Below, piece after piece: positions 29,901 to 38,464 of a stretch of DNA of 64,000 nt. The notes beneath the pieces were generated by a model. The model made no database searches. It had not been told where the DNA came from and worked only from the letters and a program-made list of their open reading frames with translations. Each line of letters starts with the position of its first letter. The first letter of the stretch is position 1. This DNA is from Todiramphus chloris collaris. Lineage: Eukaryota > Chordata > Aves > Coraciiformes > Alcedinidae. The position numbers were made by a program, and so were the translations under genes. Location of the stretch: contig JANVCC010000076.1 in NCBI GenBank assembly GCA_025345505.1, positions 5,195,577 to 5,259,576 on the forward strand, in the 5' to 3' direction.

Positions 29901-32900
29901 CTTTACTATGCTTATCATCTGCAGATAACAGTAGATGCTTTGTCTGAAGACTAAAGCAAATGATAAGAAAAGTCTTCTATTCTTTGCTGTTGCATAAGAA
30001 ATACTATCTTATTATAAACAAATATTTGTCCAAGACTTAACACCAGTCTTGTGTATTGCCTCAGATGTTTTCTGATGCCTATTCAATGACCTCTGCTTTG
30101 AATTAAAAATTCTTCAGGCGACCAGTCCCACATACTTTTTTCTGGAATACCTTCTCCACTAGGATGTCAGCTTCCTAATTGCATTAAGGTCATTAAATAC
30201 TTGTCTTGAATTTACTGGAAATAGTACCTTCACCATATCTATAACCAGTTATTTGAGACTTCAGCTATATGTTGGGGTGTTCTATTTTTTTCCCCTAGCT
30301 GTTTCAGCTTTATATGGTAAACTCAAAAATTTCATTGAAATTATCAGTAATTACTATCTGAATTTTAATTGAGTCCACGCATTAGAAGAAAAATCTAACG
30401 CATTTTTGGAGAACCTCATCTGAGTAACAGTGAGTGTACCTGCAGCATATTTTATCTGTAGCTTCCTTTGTTGAGAGTCGTTCTTGAGACATTAGTGGAA
30501 AGCAACACATGGGTATAGTAGGATGTCCATTTCCATGCTTTATAAGTCAGTATCCTGTGACTTATTTGGGAGAAGATATTACACTGATTTGTAGCTTTGC
30601 ATCAGTGTCTCCTGAAGGAATTTGTAGGCTTTTGTTAACTTCTTTTGTCCAACAACACCAAAAAACCATTCAGGCTGCCCTGCCGTTTTCAGTTCCTGGA
30701 GCATACATTCATGCTTTTTGACAAAGTAAGTTTAAATAAAACCAAATAAATGCAAACTGATAACGTGTATCTATTCTTAGACTGTCACAGTGATTTCTGT
30801 TTGTTTGTTTTGCTCATGGCAGTCCTGATGACAGATGTGACTGGTTCTTTTGCCTTCATTTACAGACAGCAATCTGTGATGCACTAATTAATTTGGTGAA
30901 TGCATGTATGTAGCTAAGTGTCTTAAAGGATTTTCCTTTTTCTTGCTAATTGAACCATTGTTCTTTTAACAGCTGTCTTTTTTTTTTTAATTCTCTCTCT
31001 CCCTTCTAGCAAATGCCAGATGTGAACGTAACCTGGGATGGAGAAGTCTGCAGGCAGCTGCAGTCCATTGACATTTCTATTGCTGTGGCAACAGACCGAG
31101 GTCTCATTACACCAATCATAAAAGATGTTGCTGCCAAGGGAATAAAGGAAATTGCTGCTTCTGCAAAGGTAGGTCTTATATTCCTCAGCCCACTGTACGT
31201 TCAGTAGCTCTATATATTTTTTTTTTTGTAGCAGAAAATGCAGCATGACCCAGATACACATCAGTTATAACAAAGGCAGTTTGAAAATGGATCTAAAGCC
31301 ATATCAGCATTCCTTAACTTCAAAATTGATACAAATTTTGCAACTCTGTTGTTTTTTTTAATTAACAATAACTTGGCAATCATGTTATTTAGTTGAATGA
31401 TGGCTAGTCTGTTTGAAAAATAAACCTGTACAGGCTTAGGCAATTTAATATAATTGTATTTCTTTAATCCTCATGAGAAGGCTACATAATAAGATTCTTT
31501 AGTATTTCCAGTCTTTGGGTGTGAGAATTTGTTTGTCTGGGAGGTTTTTTCCTTCCTTTCCTAGAAATTTGCTTGTAGCTGCTACTGTTACTCTCTGTGC
31601 TGTTCTATTATGGTGCTTAATTTCTGTCTGCATTTGTTAAATATGCAGTTCAGTTGAGAGTGTCACCCAAAAGGTAACATTAAACTCCTCACATGAATAA
31701 GCAATATTTTGCATAGACCAGGTGCCAGAGTGACTTAAATCCATGGCAGTTGTCAGGCACAGCAGTAGTATTTTGTGGCAAGCAAAAATACAGTGAATGA
31801 TGAAATGCCCCAGCACAAGCCTTTTGTATTTTAATGAGTGCTGGTCAAAGGCCTACAGTATCTGAGAAATTAAATGGAAGTAGCTGCTCATGGATACAAC
31901 TGTCCCAAAGCCAGACACAAGCTAGCTCTACTTGGTAAATTTTTGTTTCTTACCAAAAACTACAGAAATCATAATAATCTGTGTTGGTAGAGGAGAACAA
32001 CCAACAGAGCTGTAGCAGAAAAACGCGTTTTAAGTGTCATGCAACAAATTATTCATAATTGGATGTTTTTAAGATTTTTCAGACCATATTGCTTACTTCA
32101 CATTGAATGTGTTGTGAAAGCAAATTATTTCCCTAATAGCTAAGGAGGAAGGTCAGCTGAGATTGTTACATTATTCTGTGATTAGTGATAGAATGACAAG
32201 AAGAAAAGCATTATGAGAGGTGAAGTATAGGTTGTGCTTTGATTATTATCCCTAATACCTGTGATACTGTGATGCAGTATTACAAAACTCTCTTACCATA
32301 AAGTAGTGTCCTGCAGCTCCCATAATGGGAGTGTACGCTTGCATTATGTTTAATAGGGCTATGATTAAACGTTCCCCTTTCATTTCAAGTGGAATGTGTA
32401 TAACATAGGTGACACTACTCTATATGAACGACACGGGTCACATAGATTGCAGGTGTCCACACCAACATAATTTTGCTTTTCAATTTCTTCACTGAATTAT
32501 GGAAATAAATGTGTACCTGACAAGCATGCGTGGGAGGCACAAACTGAAACTGCAGCTACTTCTCTACCAGTGTCCCTCCGGTTTGGCAGGAACTTTCTTT
32601 GTGTGGATCACTTATATGTACCCTTCTGCTGCATGTTAATTTTAACTTCTTTCCAGGTCATGTGCATCACAGCACCACGTTTTCATCATTCATATAATGC
32701 AATTGCACATATGCATTATGCTCATATTGACCCTATTGTATGAATGCTTTTCCCATGACTACTGTCTTCTGTTCGCTAATTATTCAGAGATGAATGAAAG
32801 CCTGAAATAAATACAGTGGATCCTTTTAACTTTAAAATTCAGTTTCACAAATGAAATGGGAGGTCACAGGAAGGGTAGTCTTTGAGGTAGTTGAATGAAT

Positions 32901-35151
32901 ACATTCTTTCAATCTGCTAGAAAGTTCTGAAGTGGTACATGGCAGTTTCTTTAAACAAATGTGTTAAGAACACTATGAGTTTGTCATCAGTATTTTGTTA
33001 GATATTTTTGCCATCTAGAAACACCAGGGACAATGGTTTTCACCATTGTGAAAATTGGAGCAACGTTTGTAAGGTGAGAGAACAGCTTTTACTGAACAGA
33101 CAATATCATTAGGAAGATTAAGTTTTGTGTCCTTATTTCTGACAAATCATTGCAGCTACAACAGTGTTGCTGAGGTGCTTCCCAAAATCTAAAAGCAGAT
33201 GACTTTTTAATGGGCTGTCTGTAAAAAGAATTAGTCTATTACAACACTTTAATTTCTTTCCTCTCCTTTTTCTTCTTTAATCTTCCTTAGGCTCTAGCAA
33301 AGAAAGCAAGAGATGGAAAACTGTTACCAGAAGAGTACCAGGGAGGATCTTTTAGGTAAAACCCTATAGCAGCATTTAATACATGCAGTGTGGGTTTAAA
33401 ACTGTTTTATTCTCAGCTATTCCACTGTGTGCTAGTGCATTACCTTTTAAAATCTTGGTCCATTTAGAAAGAAAGTCCATGTGATGATTCTGAGGATCAA
33501 ACTGAGTGTCCTGTATCAAGAGGAAACAATTACAGGCTTATTTCATCTGAGCCTGATGTGGAGTTCCTGTTTTCCATACTGAGACTGGCGTGACTTATTT
33601 TTCACACCTAATTATTCCCAGTTGCAGAAGAATGCTGGGTGTTTGGTTTTTTGTTTCTTTTTTAAATTGCACTCTGTAGTTAGGAAAACCCATTGGTAAT
33701 AGTATTAAATATTTTAAAAGGAGTTGTTTGGCAGAGGTATTGCAGCAGACAATGATGTCTGGATTGTCTTCAGTTCACTCTTCAGAGGAATGTCTCTAGA
33801 GGAGCAGTTACAGTGAAGTTGCGGTGTTAACACTTAGTTGACTTTCACCTGAAACATTAAAAACTGAGTAGATCAATTATAAACACTATTTTTTTCCTAC
33901 AAAATGTACTTTACAAAAAGAGATCATGAACTCAATGATGGGAAACAAATGGCATATGTAAAATACGAGGATAAGTATAGTGATGCTGTTGCACAACTGA
34001 ATTTTTACACTCCCAAGTCTACAAAAACTTTTAATGTACTGTATTTTGTGGCACAGTATCATCAATAAACATTATTTGTTATATAAACTTTAGCTTAGCT
34101 CATTTTTGACAATTTTTAAAAGCTAATTCTGAATGATTATGTTAATCATATCTTCTTGAACAGATAATTTGTGATGAGAGTTAATATACAGACTTCTTCA
34201 GAAACATTGTTGTAGTGTATATTAATGTCCCTGGGTTGCACCTGTCTGGAGTATGTGGCTCTCATGCTGGAGGAGTTGTCAAAAACATCTTTAAGCCTTT
34301 CAAGAAAAAAACATATGGAAATACAGCATTGGAGGCTTGGATGTCTTCTTCAACATAAATGGCCTCTGAGTGTGAGTGTGGGCCAGCTGTCTCTATAGGC
34401 AATCTGTCATGAAAGAGTCCAAGCCTTTCCCAATATACTATTTCCCAGCCAGTGACATGGACAAGAGTATTGAAGGGAGGAAGGCATCATGAGACTTTCC
34501 TGTGCCTGAGTGATTTCTAAATGCCTGAATTGTATTACTTGGTTATCAGTAGCCATTGTAACTTAAAGTTTTGAGTTCAATCTAAGAGGCATGGAACAGG
34601 CAAAGCTTATTTGAAGATACAACTTTCCCAACCCAATTTCTGACTTAATGTGTGCCACACAAGGGTACATTACTGTAAAGAAATGGGATTTTTTAAAAGG
34701 TGCTTTGTGGTAATTGCAAAAATCTCAAACCCTTGAAAGTTTGAAGTCCAGTTCAGATCTATTTTAAAGTTAATGGACCTGGCCTCAGGAGAGAATTAGG
34801 TCATACTAGTCACTAAATATAGATTGTTTTTAATAGGGGATATACAATTTCTGACATTCGTGGTAACTCTCTTCTCTTTCATTTAGTATCTCAAATCTGG
34901 GCATGTTTGGCATCAATGATTTCACCGCAGTCATAAACCCTCCCCAGGCCTGCATCCTGGCTGTGGGCCGAGCAAGACCAGAGCTCAAGATTGTGGAAGA
35001 TGAAGAAGGGAATGAGCAACTTAAGCAGCATCAGCTCATGACAGTGACTCTTTCAAGTGATGGTCGGCTAGTAGACGATGAACTGGCTTCAAAGTTTTTG
35101 GAGACCTTGAAAGCCAACATAGAGAATCCAGTGAGACTTGCCTTGTGTTAA
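2837..35151 (+). CDS. PDHX: PDHX, pyruvate dehydrogenase complex component X (E3-binding protein), exons 2-11; spliced
   Basis: E3BP sits in the mitochondrial matrix in the E2/E3BP core of the pyruvate dehydrogenase complex and tethers E3 (dihydrolipoamide dehydrogenase). Ten exons join in phase: 2837-2920, 9077-9177, 15555-15760, 17745-17843, 22841-23021, 24492-24639, 29368-29426, 31010-31168, 33291-33355 and 34887-35151. They total 1367 nt, about 455 residues counted from the split first codon. Order: lipoyl domain (residues 1-75, lipoyl Lys 45, which matches human Lys97 if exon 1 supplies about 52 residues), linker, E3-binding domain (about 131-172), Ala/Pro linker (about 175-224), inner-core acyltransferase-like domain (about 225-455). 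The catalytic DHRxxDG motif of E2 reads DGRLVDD, which marks E3BP rather than DLAT. Exon 1 is missing to the left. All introns are GT-AG. The protein ends two residues beyond the human C terminus as I recall it. Confidence 0.97.
2921..6013 (+). other. PDHX: PDHX intron 2, first part, with simple repeats
   Basis: Intron sequence up to CR1 copy B. It holds a TG-rich run (3171-3188), a (TC)9 tract followed by a long C/A-only stretch (3473-3573), and otherwise AT-rich unique sequence. Short open frames at 2860-3093, 3724-3948 and 5237-5419 have no recognisable family features; the first is simply exon 2 read through into the intron. Confidence 0.75.
3473..3573. repeat. (TC)9 microsatellite and adjoining C/A-rich low-complexity tract
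   Basis: Nine TC units at 3473-3490 are followed by acccacaccc-type sequence, a run of As near 3509-3518, and about 55 bases made almost only of A and C. A pyrimidine-to-A/C switch like this is typical of microsatellite decay in vertebrate introns. No function is implied. Confidence 0.85.
6014..7365 (-). mobile_element. CR1 LINE, 5'-truncated, 1.35 kb (copy B)
   Basis: The element reads on the minus strand. Its 3' end lies at 6014 with two octamer-like units (catagtac, catagaat), followed by the standard CR1 3'UTR block (ttgaagggaccttaaagatc). Going up to about 7365 it covers the 3' part of ORF2, including the RT C-terminal region. The minus-strand peptide at 7071-7337 carries [20 protein letters not shown], an RT motif A region with the usual YLDF altered to YPDL. 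Several frameshifts split the frame, so it is inactive. It is antisense within PDHX intron 2. The 5' truncation near 7365 is typical of target-primed insertion. Confidence 0.95.
7366..9076 (+). other. PDHX: PDHX intron 2, last part (nothing notable)
   Basis: AT-rich unique-looking sequence between CR1 copy B and exon 3. It contains T and A runs only (for example near 8030). The acceptor before 9077 has a short T-rich stretch and ends ttttacag. I see no repeat family or RNA gene. Confidence 0.7.
9077..9177 (+). CDS. PDHX: PDHX exon 3: lipoyl-lysine hairpin
   Basis: Exon of 101 nt (phase 1 in, phase 0 out) with donor ctg|gtaggg. It encodes the lipoyl attachment turn [11 protein letters not shown]. 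The codon at 9124-9126 is the lysine that carries lipoamide in the family. The exon closes with the GILAKIL strand, which joins VEEG in exon 4. The codon phase across both junctions keeps the lipoyl domain uninterrupted. Confidence 0.97.
9178..15554 (+). other. PDHX: PDHX intron 3 (no recognisable element)
   Basis: A 6.4-kb AT-rich intron with homopolymer runs (T10 near 11760, T/A runs near 13425) and a small ACGT-type alternation at 12566-12581. No CR1 or LTR signature was found on either strand. Open frames of about 100 codons at 13238-13641 show no domain or codon pattern that would make them genes. Confidence 0.65.
12566..12581. repeat. Short alternating cgta/cgtt tract
   Basis: Sixteen bases of near-perfect purine-pyrimidine alternation with three CpGs, which stands out in a CpG-poor intron. 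It is a cryptic simple repeat, too short to assign a role. Confidence 0.5.
15555..15760 (+). CDS. PDHX: PDHX exon 4: end of lipoyl domain and first linker
   Basis: Exon of 206 nt between a tttag acceptor and a gca|gtaagt donor. It begins [20 protein letters not shown], the closing strands of the lipoyl domain, then enters a flexible linker rich in Pro, Ala and Ser (about residues 88-128) that lets the lipoyl arm swing between active sites. The last two bases start a Gln codon finished in exon 5. The linker sequence has diverged strongly from mammals, as expected for a tether. Confidence 0.96.
15761..17744 (+). other. PDHX: PDHX intron 4 (nothing notable)
   Basis: About 2.0 kb of unique AT-rich sequence with a G/T-rich low-complexity patch at about 16430-16490 (ggttttgggttttttgg type). 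The acceptor has a good polypyrimidine tract ending ctttag. No repeat family is recognised. Confidence 0.7.
17745..17843 (+). CDS. PDHX: PDHX exon 5: E3-binding domain
   Basis: Exon of 99 nt that completes a Gln codon and then encodes [20 protein letters not shown] followed by a GPRGIFTK segment. This is the peripheral-subunit-binding domain that grips the E3 dimer; the SPAAR and GPRG words are its hallmark. The donor lies inside the next Glu codon (aaaga|gtatgt), and exon 6 supplies the missing base, so the frame continues E-D-A-L-K-L-L. Confidence 0.97.
17844..22840 (+). other. PDHX: PDHX intron 5 (one small local duplication)
   Basis: A 5.0-kb AT-rich intron. It contains a diverged two-copy tandem duplication at 20111-20173 (separate entry) and a very AT-rich stretch at about 20850-20935. 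Open frames at 18365-18730, 19438-19644 and 19670-19900 lack any recognisable domain. No CR1 or LTR fragment was found. Confidence 0.65.
20111..20173. repeat. Two-copy tandem duplication, unit about 31-32 bp
   Basis: The two halves, 20111-20141 and 20142-20173, share the core atacctaggcatt and aligned flanking bases (taatacct/tgatacct, gagtacat/ataacat). They differ at a handful of positions, so the duplication is not recent. It looks like a replication-slippage event within intron 5. Confidence 0.75.
22841..23021 (+). CDS. PDHX: PDHX exon 6: end of E3-binding domain and Ala/Pro linker
   Basis: Exon of 181 nt. One base completes Glu, then [12 protein letters not shown] ends the E3-binding domain. 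It is followed by about 50 residues dominated by Pro, Ala, Ser and Thr, ending in a conserved segment, [15 protein letters not shown], that resembles the mammalian protein just before the core domain. The donor is tcg|gtaaca, phase 0. The linker probably accounts for part of the small length difference from the human protein. Confidence 0.96.
23022..24491 (+). other. PDHX: PDHX intron 6 (nothing notable)
   Basis: About 1.5 kb. A 100-codon open frame at 23081-23383 sits just after exon 6, but it has no splice continuity with the gene and no recognisable domain. The acceptor is ctttcag. I see no repeat family. Confidence 0.65.
24492..24639 (+). CDS. PDHX: PDHX exon 7: start of the inner-core domain
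   Basis: Exon of 148 nt encoding [20 protein letters not shown], then a [18 protein letters not shown] segment. This is the N-terminal arm and first strands of the E2-type acyltransferase fold by which E3BP packs into the E2 core. It ends with one base of an Asp codon (aaa g|gttagt) completed by exon 8. Confidence 0.97.
24640..28124 (+). other. PDHX: PDHX intron 7, first part (nothing notable)
   Basis: AT-rich unique-looking sequence with T and GT-rich runs (for example near 25560, 25645 and 26110-26220). No repeat family was recognised before the LTR that follows. The open frames here have no domain signature. Confidence 0.6.
28125..28594 (+). mobile_element. Solo LTR of an ERVL-type endogenous retrovirus, sense to PDHX
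   Basis: This GC-richer block has the layout of a common bird ERVL LTR: a gttgataacacac word near 28199-28211; the ccataccatatgacatcagctcag block just before a TATA box (tataaa, 28333-28338); a cctgcttcctgga word near 28409; tctttatcataacccac near 28464-28480; and a 3' end gggtaaacccaccaca at 28579-28594. The 5' edge is indistinct because the usual tgtcctggttt start is not clear, so 28125 is approximate. No internal retroviral genes flank it. The hexamer expected as poly(A) signal reads aataac (28457-28462). It lies in PDHX intron 7 in the transcribed orientation. Confidence 0.75.
28595..29367 (+). other. PDHX: PDHX intron 7, last part (nothing notable)
   Basis: Unique-looking AT-rich sequence from the LTR to exon 8. 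The acceptor is ctttttgcag with a short T-rich tract. No further element was seen. Confidence 0.65.
29368..29426 (+). CDS. PDHX: PDHX exon 8: core-domain strand
   Basis: A short exon of 59 nt: two bases complete Asp, then [19 protein letters not shown], one of the most conserved stretches of the E2/E3BP core (the human protein has A at the T position). The donor aag|gtaagt is close to the ideal sequence. Confidence 0.97.
29427..31009 (+). other. PDHX: PDHX intron 8
   Basis: About 1.6 kb holding the minus-strand solo LTR at 29542-29773, then unique AT-rich sequence. The acceptor is strong: a run of T and C over about 35 bases ending cttctag before 31010. An open frame at 30509-30721 has no recognisable feature. 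Confidence 0.7.
29542..29773 (-). mobile_element. Solo LTR, alpharetrovirus-like (avian leukosis/EAV type), 232 bp
   Basis: On the minus strand the element starts tgtagtag and ends acaaca, giving the TGT...ACA termini of a retroviral LTR. In that orientation a tatataag TATA box (complement of 29664-29671) is followed after about 15 bp by an aataaa poly(A) signal (complement of 29644-29649). The words aagtgcctgtagc and caccattttgcc around them resemble the avian leukosis virus LTR core. The flanks ttcatc (29536-29541) and tttatc (29774-29779) form a 6-bp target duplication with one mismatch, the size expected for this group. No coding region remains; it is a solo LTR left by recombination. Confidence 0.82.
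31010..31168 (+). CDS. PDHX: PDHX exon 9: core domain
   Basis: Exon of 159 nt, exactly 53 codons. It opens [12 protein letters not shown] and contains the [20 protein letters not shown] segment, the conserved strand and loop lining the core-domain channel, then [13 protein letters not shown]. The donor is aag|gtaggt. The human PDHX segments are nearly identical. Confidence 0.97.
31169..33290 (+). other. PDHX: PDHX intron 9 (nothing notable)
   Basis: 2.1 kb of AT-rich sequence without a repeat I can name. The acceptor shows a long pyrimidine tract (about 33249-33288) ending ccttag. Confidence 0.7.
33291..33355 (+). CDS. PDHX: PDHX exon 10: core domain
   Basis: A 65-nt exon encoding [20 protein letters not shown] plus Phe and the first two bases of Ser. 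The [11 protein letters not shown] word is shared by E2 and E3BP core domains. The donor is tttag|gtaaaa. Confidence 0.97.
33356..34886 (+). other. PDHX: PDHX intron 10 (nothing notable)
   Basis: 1.5 kb with no recognised repeat. An aataaa hexamer occurs near 34065 but lacks a clear context for use. The acceptor is tctctttcatttag. Confidence 0.7.
34887..35151 (+). CDS. PDHX: PDHX exon 11: end of core domain and stop
   Basis: The last coding exon, 265 nt, completes Ser and runs [20 protein letters not shown], then the [14 protein letters not shown] strand. The position of the E2 catalytic motif reads [15 protein letters not shown]: the active-site His of DHRxxDG is Gly (codon 35062-35064) and the final Gly is Asp. 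This means the domain is structural and not an acyltransferase. The protein closes with ENPVRLALC and a taa stop at 35149-35151; the final Leu-Cys is an extension past the RLA end of the human protein. Confidence 0.97.
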
Positions 35152-35479
35152 ACTCAGTGTTAAACTTGGTTATCTTGTTTTGACGACATAGGTAACTATT
35201 ATATACTTGGGATTGTTTTTCTGTATAGAGGAGTAAATAGTTACTATGAGATGGACAGTTAAAATATTTAATTTATTGAATTAATGTAAAAAAACTATTA
35301 ACTTTCATGCTTTTAGTTTTTTGCAATGACCAGGTTTTATACTGTAAAGCTAAAAGACTTTGAAGTTAACATACTACATTTCTTTAAACAGTAGTAATAG
35401 CGCACAATGTTTGCATAGAGAAGTCAATCTCCTCTGTAAAGGAATATTCAATAAAACTTTATGAAATTTAAAAGAAACT
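35152..35479 (+). other. PDHX: PDHX 3' untranslated region (proximal)
   Basis: AT-rich sequence from the stop codon to the start of CR1 copy C, taken as the 3'UTR because the first canonical aataaa lies in it at 35450. The real end of the mRNA is inferred, and longer forms that run through the CR1 to later hexamers (for example aataaa near 37113) cannot be excluded. Confidence 0.75.
35450..35455 (+). terminator. PDHX: PDHX poly(A) signal AATAAA
   Basis: First canonical hexamer after the stop codon, about 300 nt downstream. Cleavage would be expected 10-30 nt later, around 35465-35485. The first G/T-rich block after it, at 35497-35507 (gtttgggttgg), belongs to the inserted CR1. Confidence 0.7.
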
Positions 35480-35993
35480 TATAGAGTCAGAGAATAGTTT
35501 GGGTTGGAAGGGACCTTTAAAGGTCATCTAGTCCAGCTCCTCTGCAGTGAGCAGTGACATCTGCAACTAGATCAGGTTGCTTATATCCATGACCAACCCA
35601 GCCATGAATGTTTCCAGGGATGAGACAACTGCAGTCTGCTCCCATGTTTCACCACCCTCAGCGTAAAAAAATGTCTTCCTTATATCCAGTCTGAATCTAC
35701 CCTGCTTCAGTGTTTTTTAAAACCATTACACCTTGCCCTGTTGCAGCAGGCCCTGCTAAAAAGATCGTCCCCATTGTTCTTATAAGCCCACTTTAAGTAC
35801 TGAAAGTCTGCAATGTCTCCGCGGGGCCCCCTCTTCTCCAAGCTGAAGAACCCCAACTCTCTGTTTTACCTCACAGCAGAGGGGTTCCAGTCTTCAGATC
35901 ATTTTTGTGGTCCTTCTCTGGACCTGCTCCAGTAGGTCCCTGTATTTGTTATACTGCCTTCAGAGCTGGATGCAGTACTCCAGGGTGGGGTCA
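35480..35993 (-). mobile_element. CR1 LINE 3' fragment (copy C)
   Basis: It starts on the + strand with a degenerate octamer pair (atagagtc, agagaat), then the CR1 3'UTR word gtttgggttggaagggacc, and continues through catctagtccagctcctctgc, ctgaatctaccctgcttcag and ctggatgcagtactccaggg. Read on the minus strand, this is the last half-kilobase of a CR1. It is truncated upstream (near 35993), has no open frame, and is antisense to PDHX. Confidence 0.93.
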
Positions 35994-38464
35994 TTCTGTG
36001 CTGAGATGGGGTGATTTATTTAAGGGCTAAATATCTGGTTTTTAGAGGGAGGAAAGCAAGAACCATAATTGAGCAAAGTCCTGGCCAATACTAAGATAAT
36101 TGAGTAGTTATATTGCTGCGTAGAAAGCTTTTCAGTTTTCAGTAGACTTTTCTGTTGTATTATGCCATACAAATTAGACTGAAACAAAATTTATAAGATT
36201 TTGACATATATTTCAATGGATTCCTACTTAAGAGCAAAGACATTACAAAACAAAAAAGTTTTGTGTAATTTCATTTACATGACAGATTTAACTGTTTTTC
36301 GTCTTTCCCTTTACTATAAGCTATAATGAAAAAAAAGAAGATATCTGTGGAGATGAATGGGGAGAAGAAATTACAGGAAATTCTGAGACTAAATTATATC
36401 ATAGATACAAAAGTATTTTCTCAAAATACTAAGTAAACTTTTGAAGCCCACAGCTTCATTTGTATAATTAGAACTCATTAAAATACATTCAAACTGTAGA
36501 TGCATCTGTTTTTTTCCAGTATTTTAAGGTAACTGCAAAACTTAATGCCTTGCAGAAGGGTAGAGAGGAGAATAAACTTGTCTGAATAAATGCATTCTTC
36601 ATAAAGGATGGAATGTCAGTATTGGTGATTTTGAGTTTTTGATGGAACCAGTGTTCAGTGAAAACAACGTTTTGTGTAAAAAAATTAATTAATAATGGGG
36701 GGTTTTGACTCAATTTGGAGACAGTTATGTTTTCGATGTTGCCCCAACTTGGGTATCTTCTTCAGTACTACAAAATATAAACCCCATTTTTTAGGTGCTC
36801 TGTAATGTATTGTGATTAACTTAAACCCCAAGATAGTTGTGCCAGCCGTATTGTGATGAAGAACTTGCTGTGATCTCTTAATCTCAGTCTTTCCAGTATG
36901 AAAGGTCAAATTTTATACACTGAACATTTGCTGATTAACGCTGTTCTTTGTATGGACAGAAAAAAGATGTAAGTATAAAGTGTTTCATCATCACATATAC
37001 TGAGTTGTAACTCAGAAGCTTAAATGTAGTGGCCTGAAGTTTCAATTAGCAGAAGTAGATTGTGGTTTTTTTCTTACATATAAATATGGAACCACTTATT
37101 GTATGTATTTGTAATAAAATAACAGCATTTCCAGGACCTGGTGAAAACATAAATTGTCAGTAGAATTCTGGGAGTTTGTCTTATTTTAGTTTGTGCAAAT
37201 ATTTTCTTTTTAAGTTTTGAAGGACATGTTTGAGCTGCCACCATAATTAAAAAGCTAATTGCAAGACAAAACCTTTAGTTAATACTGAGTTGAGAGTCTT
37301 TGCTAAGTCACTTTGATTCTTTGGCTTATTCTGAGATATCATAAATTTTATAAACTATTAATCTAACAGTAGATTTGGATTACCAAATCTAATTTACTGT
37401 GCATATAAATTTCCAAGAGTTTCTCACTGATAAATTATATTCAGGATTGCATGCTGAAGATTGATTTGCAGCTTTAAGTAGTTAAATGTGAATTTTTCTA
37501 AAGTTTTCAATGCTGTATTACTTTGAAGGGAAAAATGCCACCAATTTATATATTGTCCTTAATAACATACAGGAAGTTCTCATAGTTTCCATATCTCAAT
37601 CTGCTCTGCTCAAGAGAATTTGCAGACTAATTGAAAATCTGATAGACGGTTCATGTTTTTGCCTGATGCTCTACTATTGTATGCTCCCCAGCATTTGTAT
37701 ATTCTACTCTTTCACTGGCCACAGTTAAGGGCTGCATGAGCAATGTGTACAAGTACAGTTGTGTGTGTGTGTGTTCATGTAGTGTGTCACTGTGTTTCAG
37801 GTTTGGTTGTGGAGCCACTGGAAGGTGCTATTGTATGTAAGTACGTATCATGTCTCGTTTGTGTGAGTGCCCAATGCATTACTTTCCTTGTGCAACACAA
37901 ACAGGAGAAGAAAATGAAGTTTTTTCTCCAGGTTAAATAAACATTTACAACTTTTGAACTAGTCACATCTCAGTAAAGCTAAAACAAGCTTTAGTTCCAA
38001 GTTCTTTCAAAGCCTGTGTTCTTGCCAGCTTTGTCATTTGACATAAAGTTGGACGTATGTGATTTGTAAGTCACGTGGAGGAAACCCGTGTAATTCAGAC
38101 ATGTACTAGCAGTCAAATCTTAATTCAAAGTAATTGTACCATTTGTTGACATCTACCAATTTAGCAGAAGTGAGACAACAAATAGTTGCCCACACAGGTT
38201 CAAATAAAACAATCCAATATATTAATGAATAATTTGGGGGTTTGGGGATGGGGGAAGGGATAAAATGGCCCAGAAGGTCAACCCTGTGAAATGGTTATGC
38301 TTACATTTAAAGCAAATCTGCCTTGAAGTAAAATGAAAAATACAACTTTTCATCTTTTACTCTGTCAAATGTCTCCTTTCAACATCTTTTTTTACACACC
38401 TACGAAATACTCTGAAGACATTCACATTCTTGAAGAATTAAAAAATAAAAATTTAAGGATATGC
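35994..38464. other. Intergenic: unique AT-rich sequence
   Basis: No gene recognised. It holds a (TG)n run at 37760-37775, several aataaa hexamers, and short open frames (36489-36909 minus, 37510-37728 plus) without domain features. Confidence 0.6.
37760..37775. repeat. (TG)n microsatellite
   Basis: About eight uninterrupted tg units between cagt and tcatg. An ordinary dinucleotide repeat. Confidence 0.9.

Noticed and set aside
2837..35151. Gene identity as DLAT (E2) instead of PDHX
   Set aside because: Only one lipoyl domain is encoded, the catalytic His is absent (DGRLVDD), and the E3-binding and linker sequences follow PDHX.
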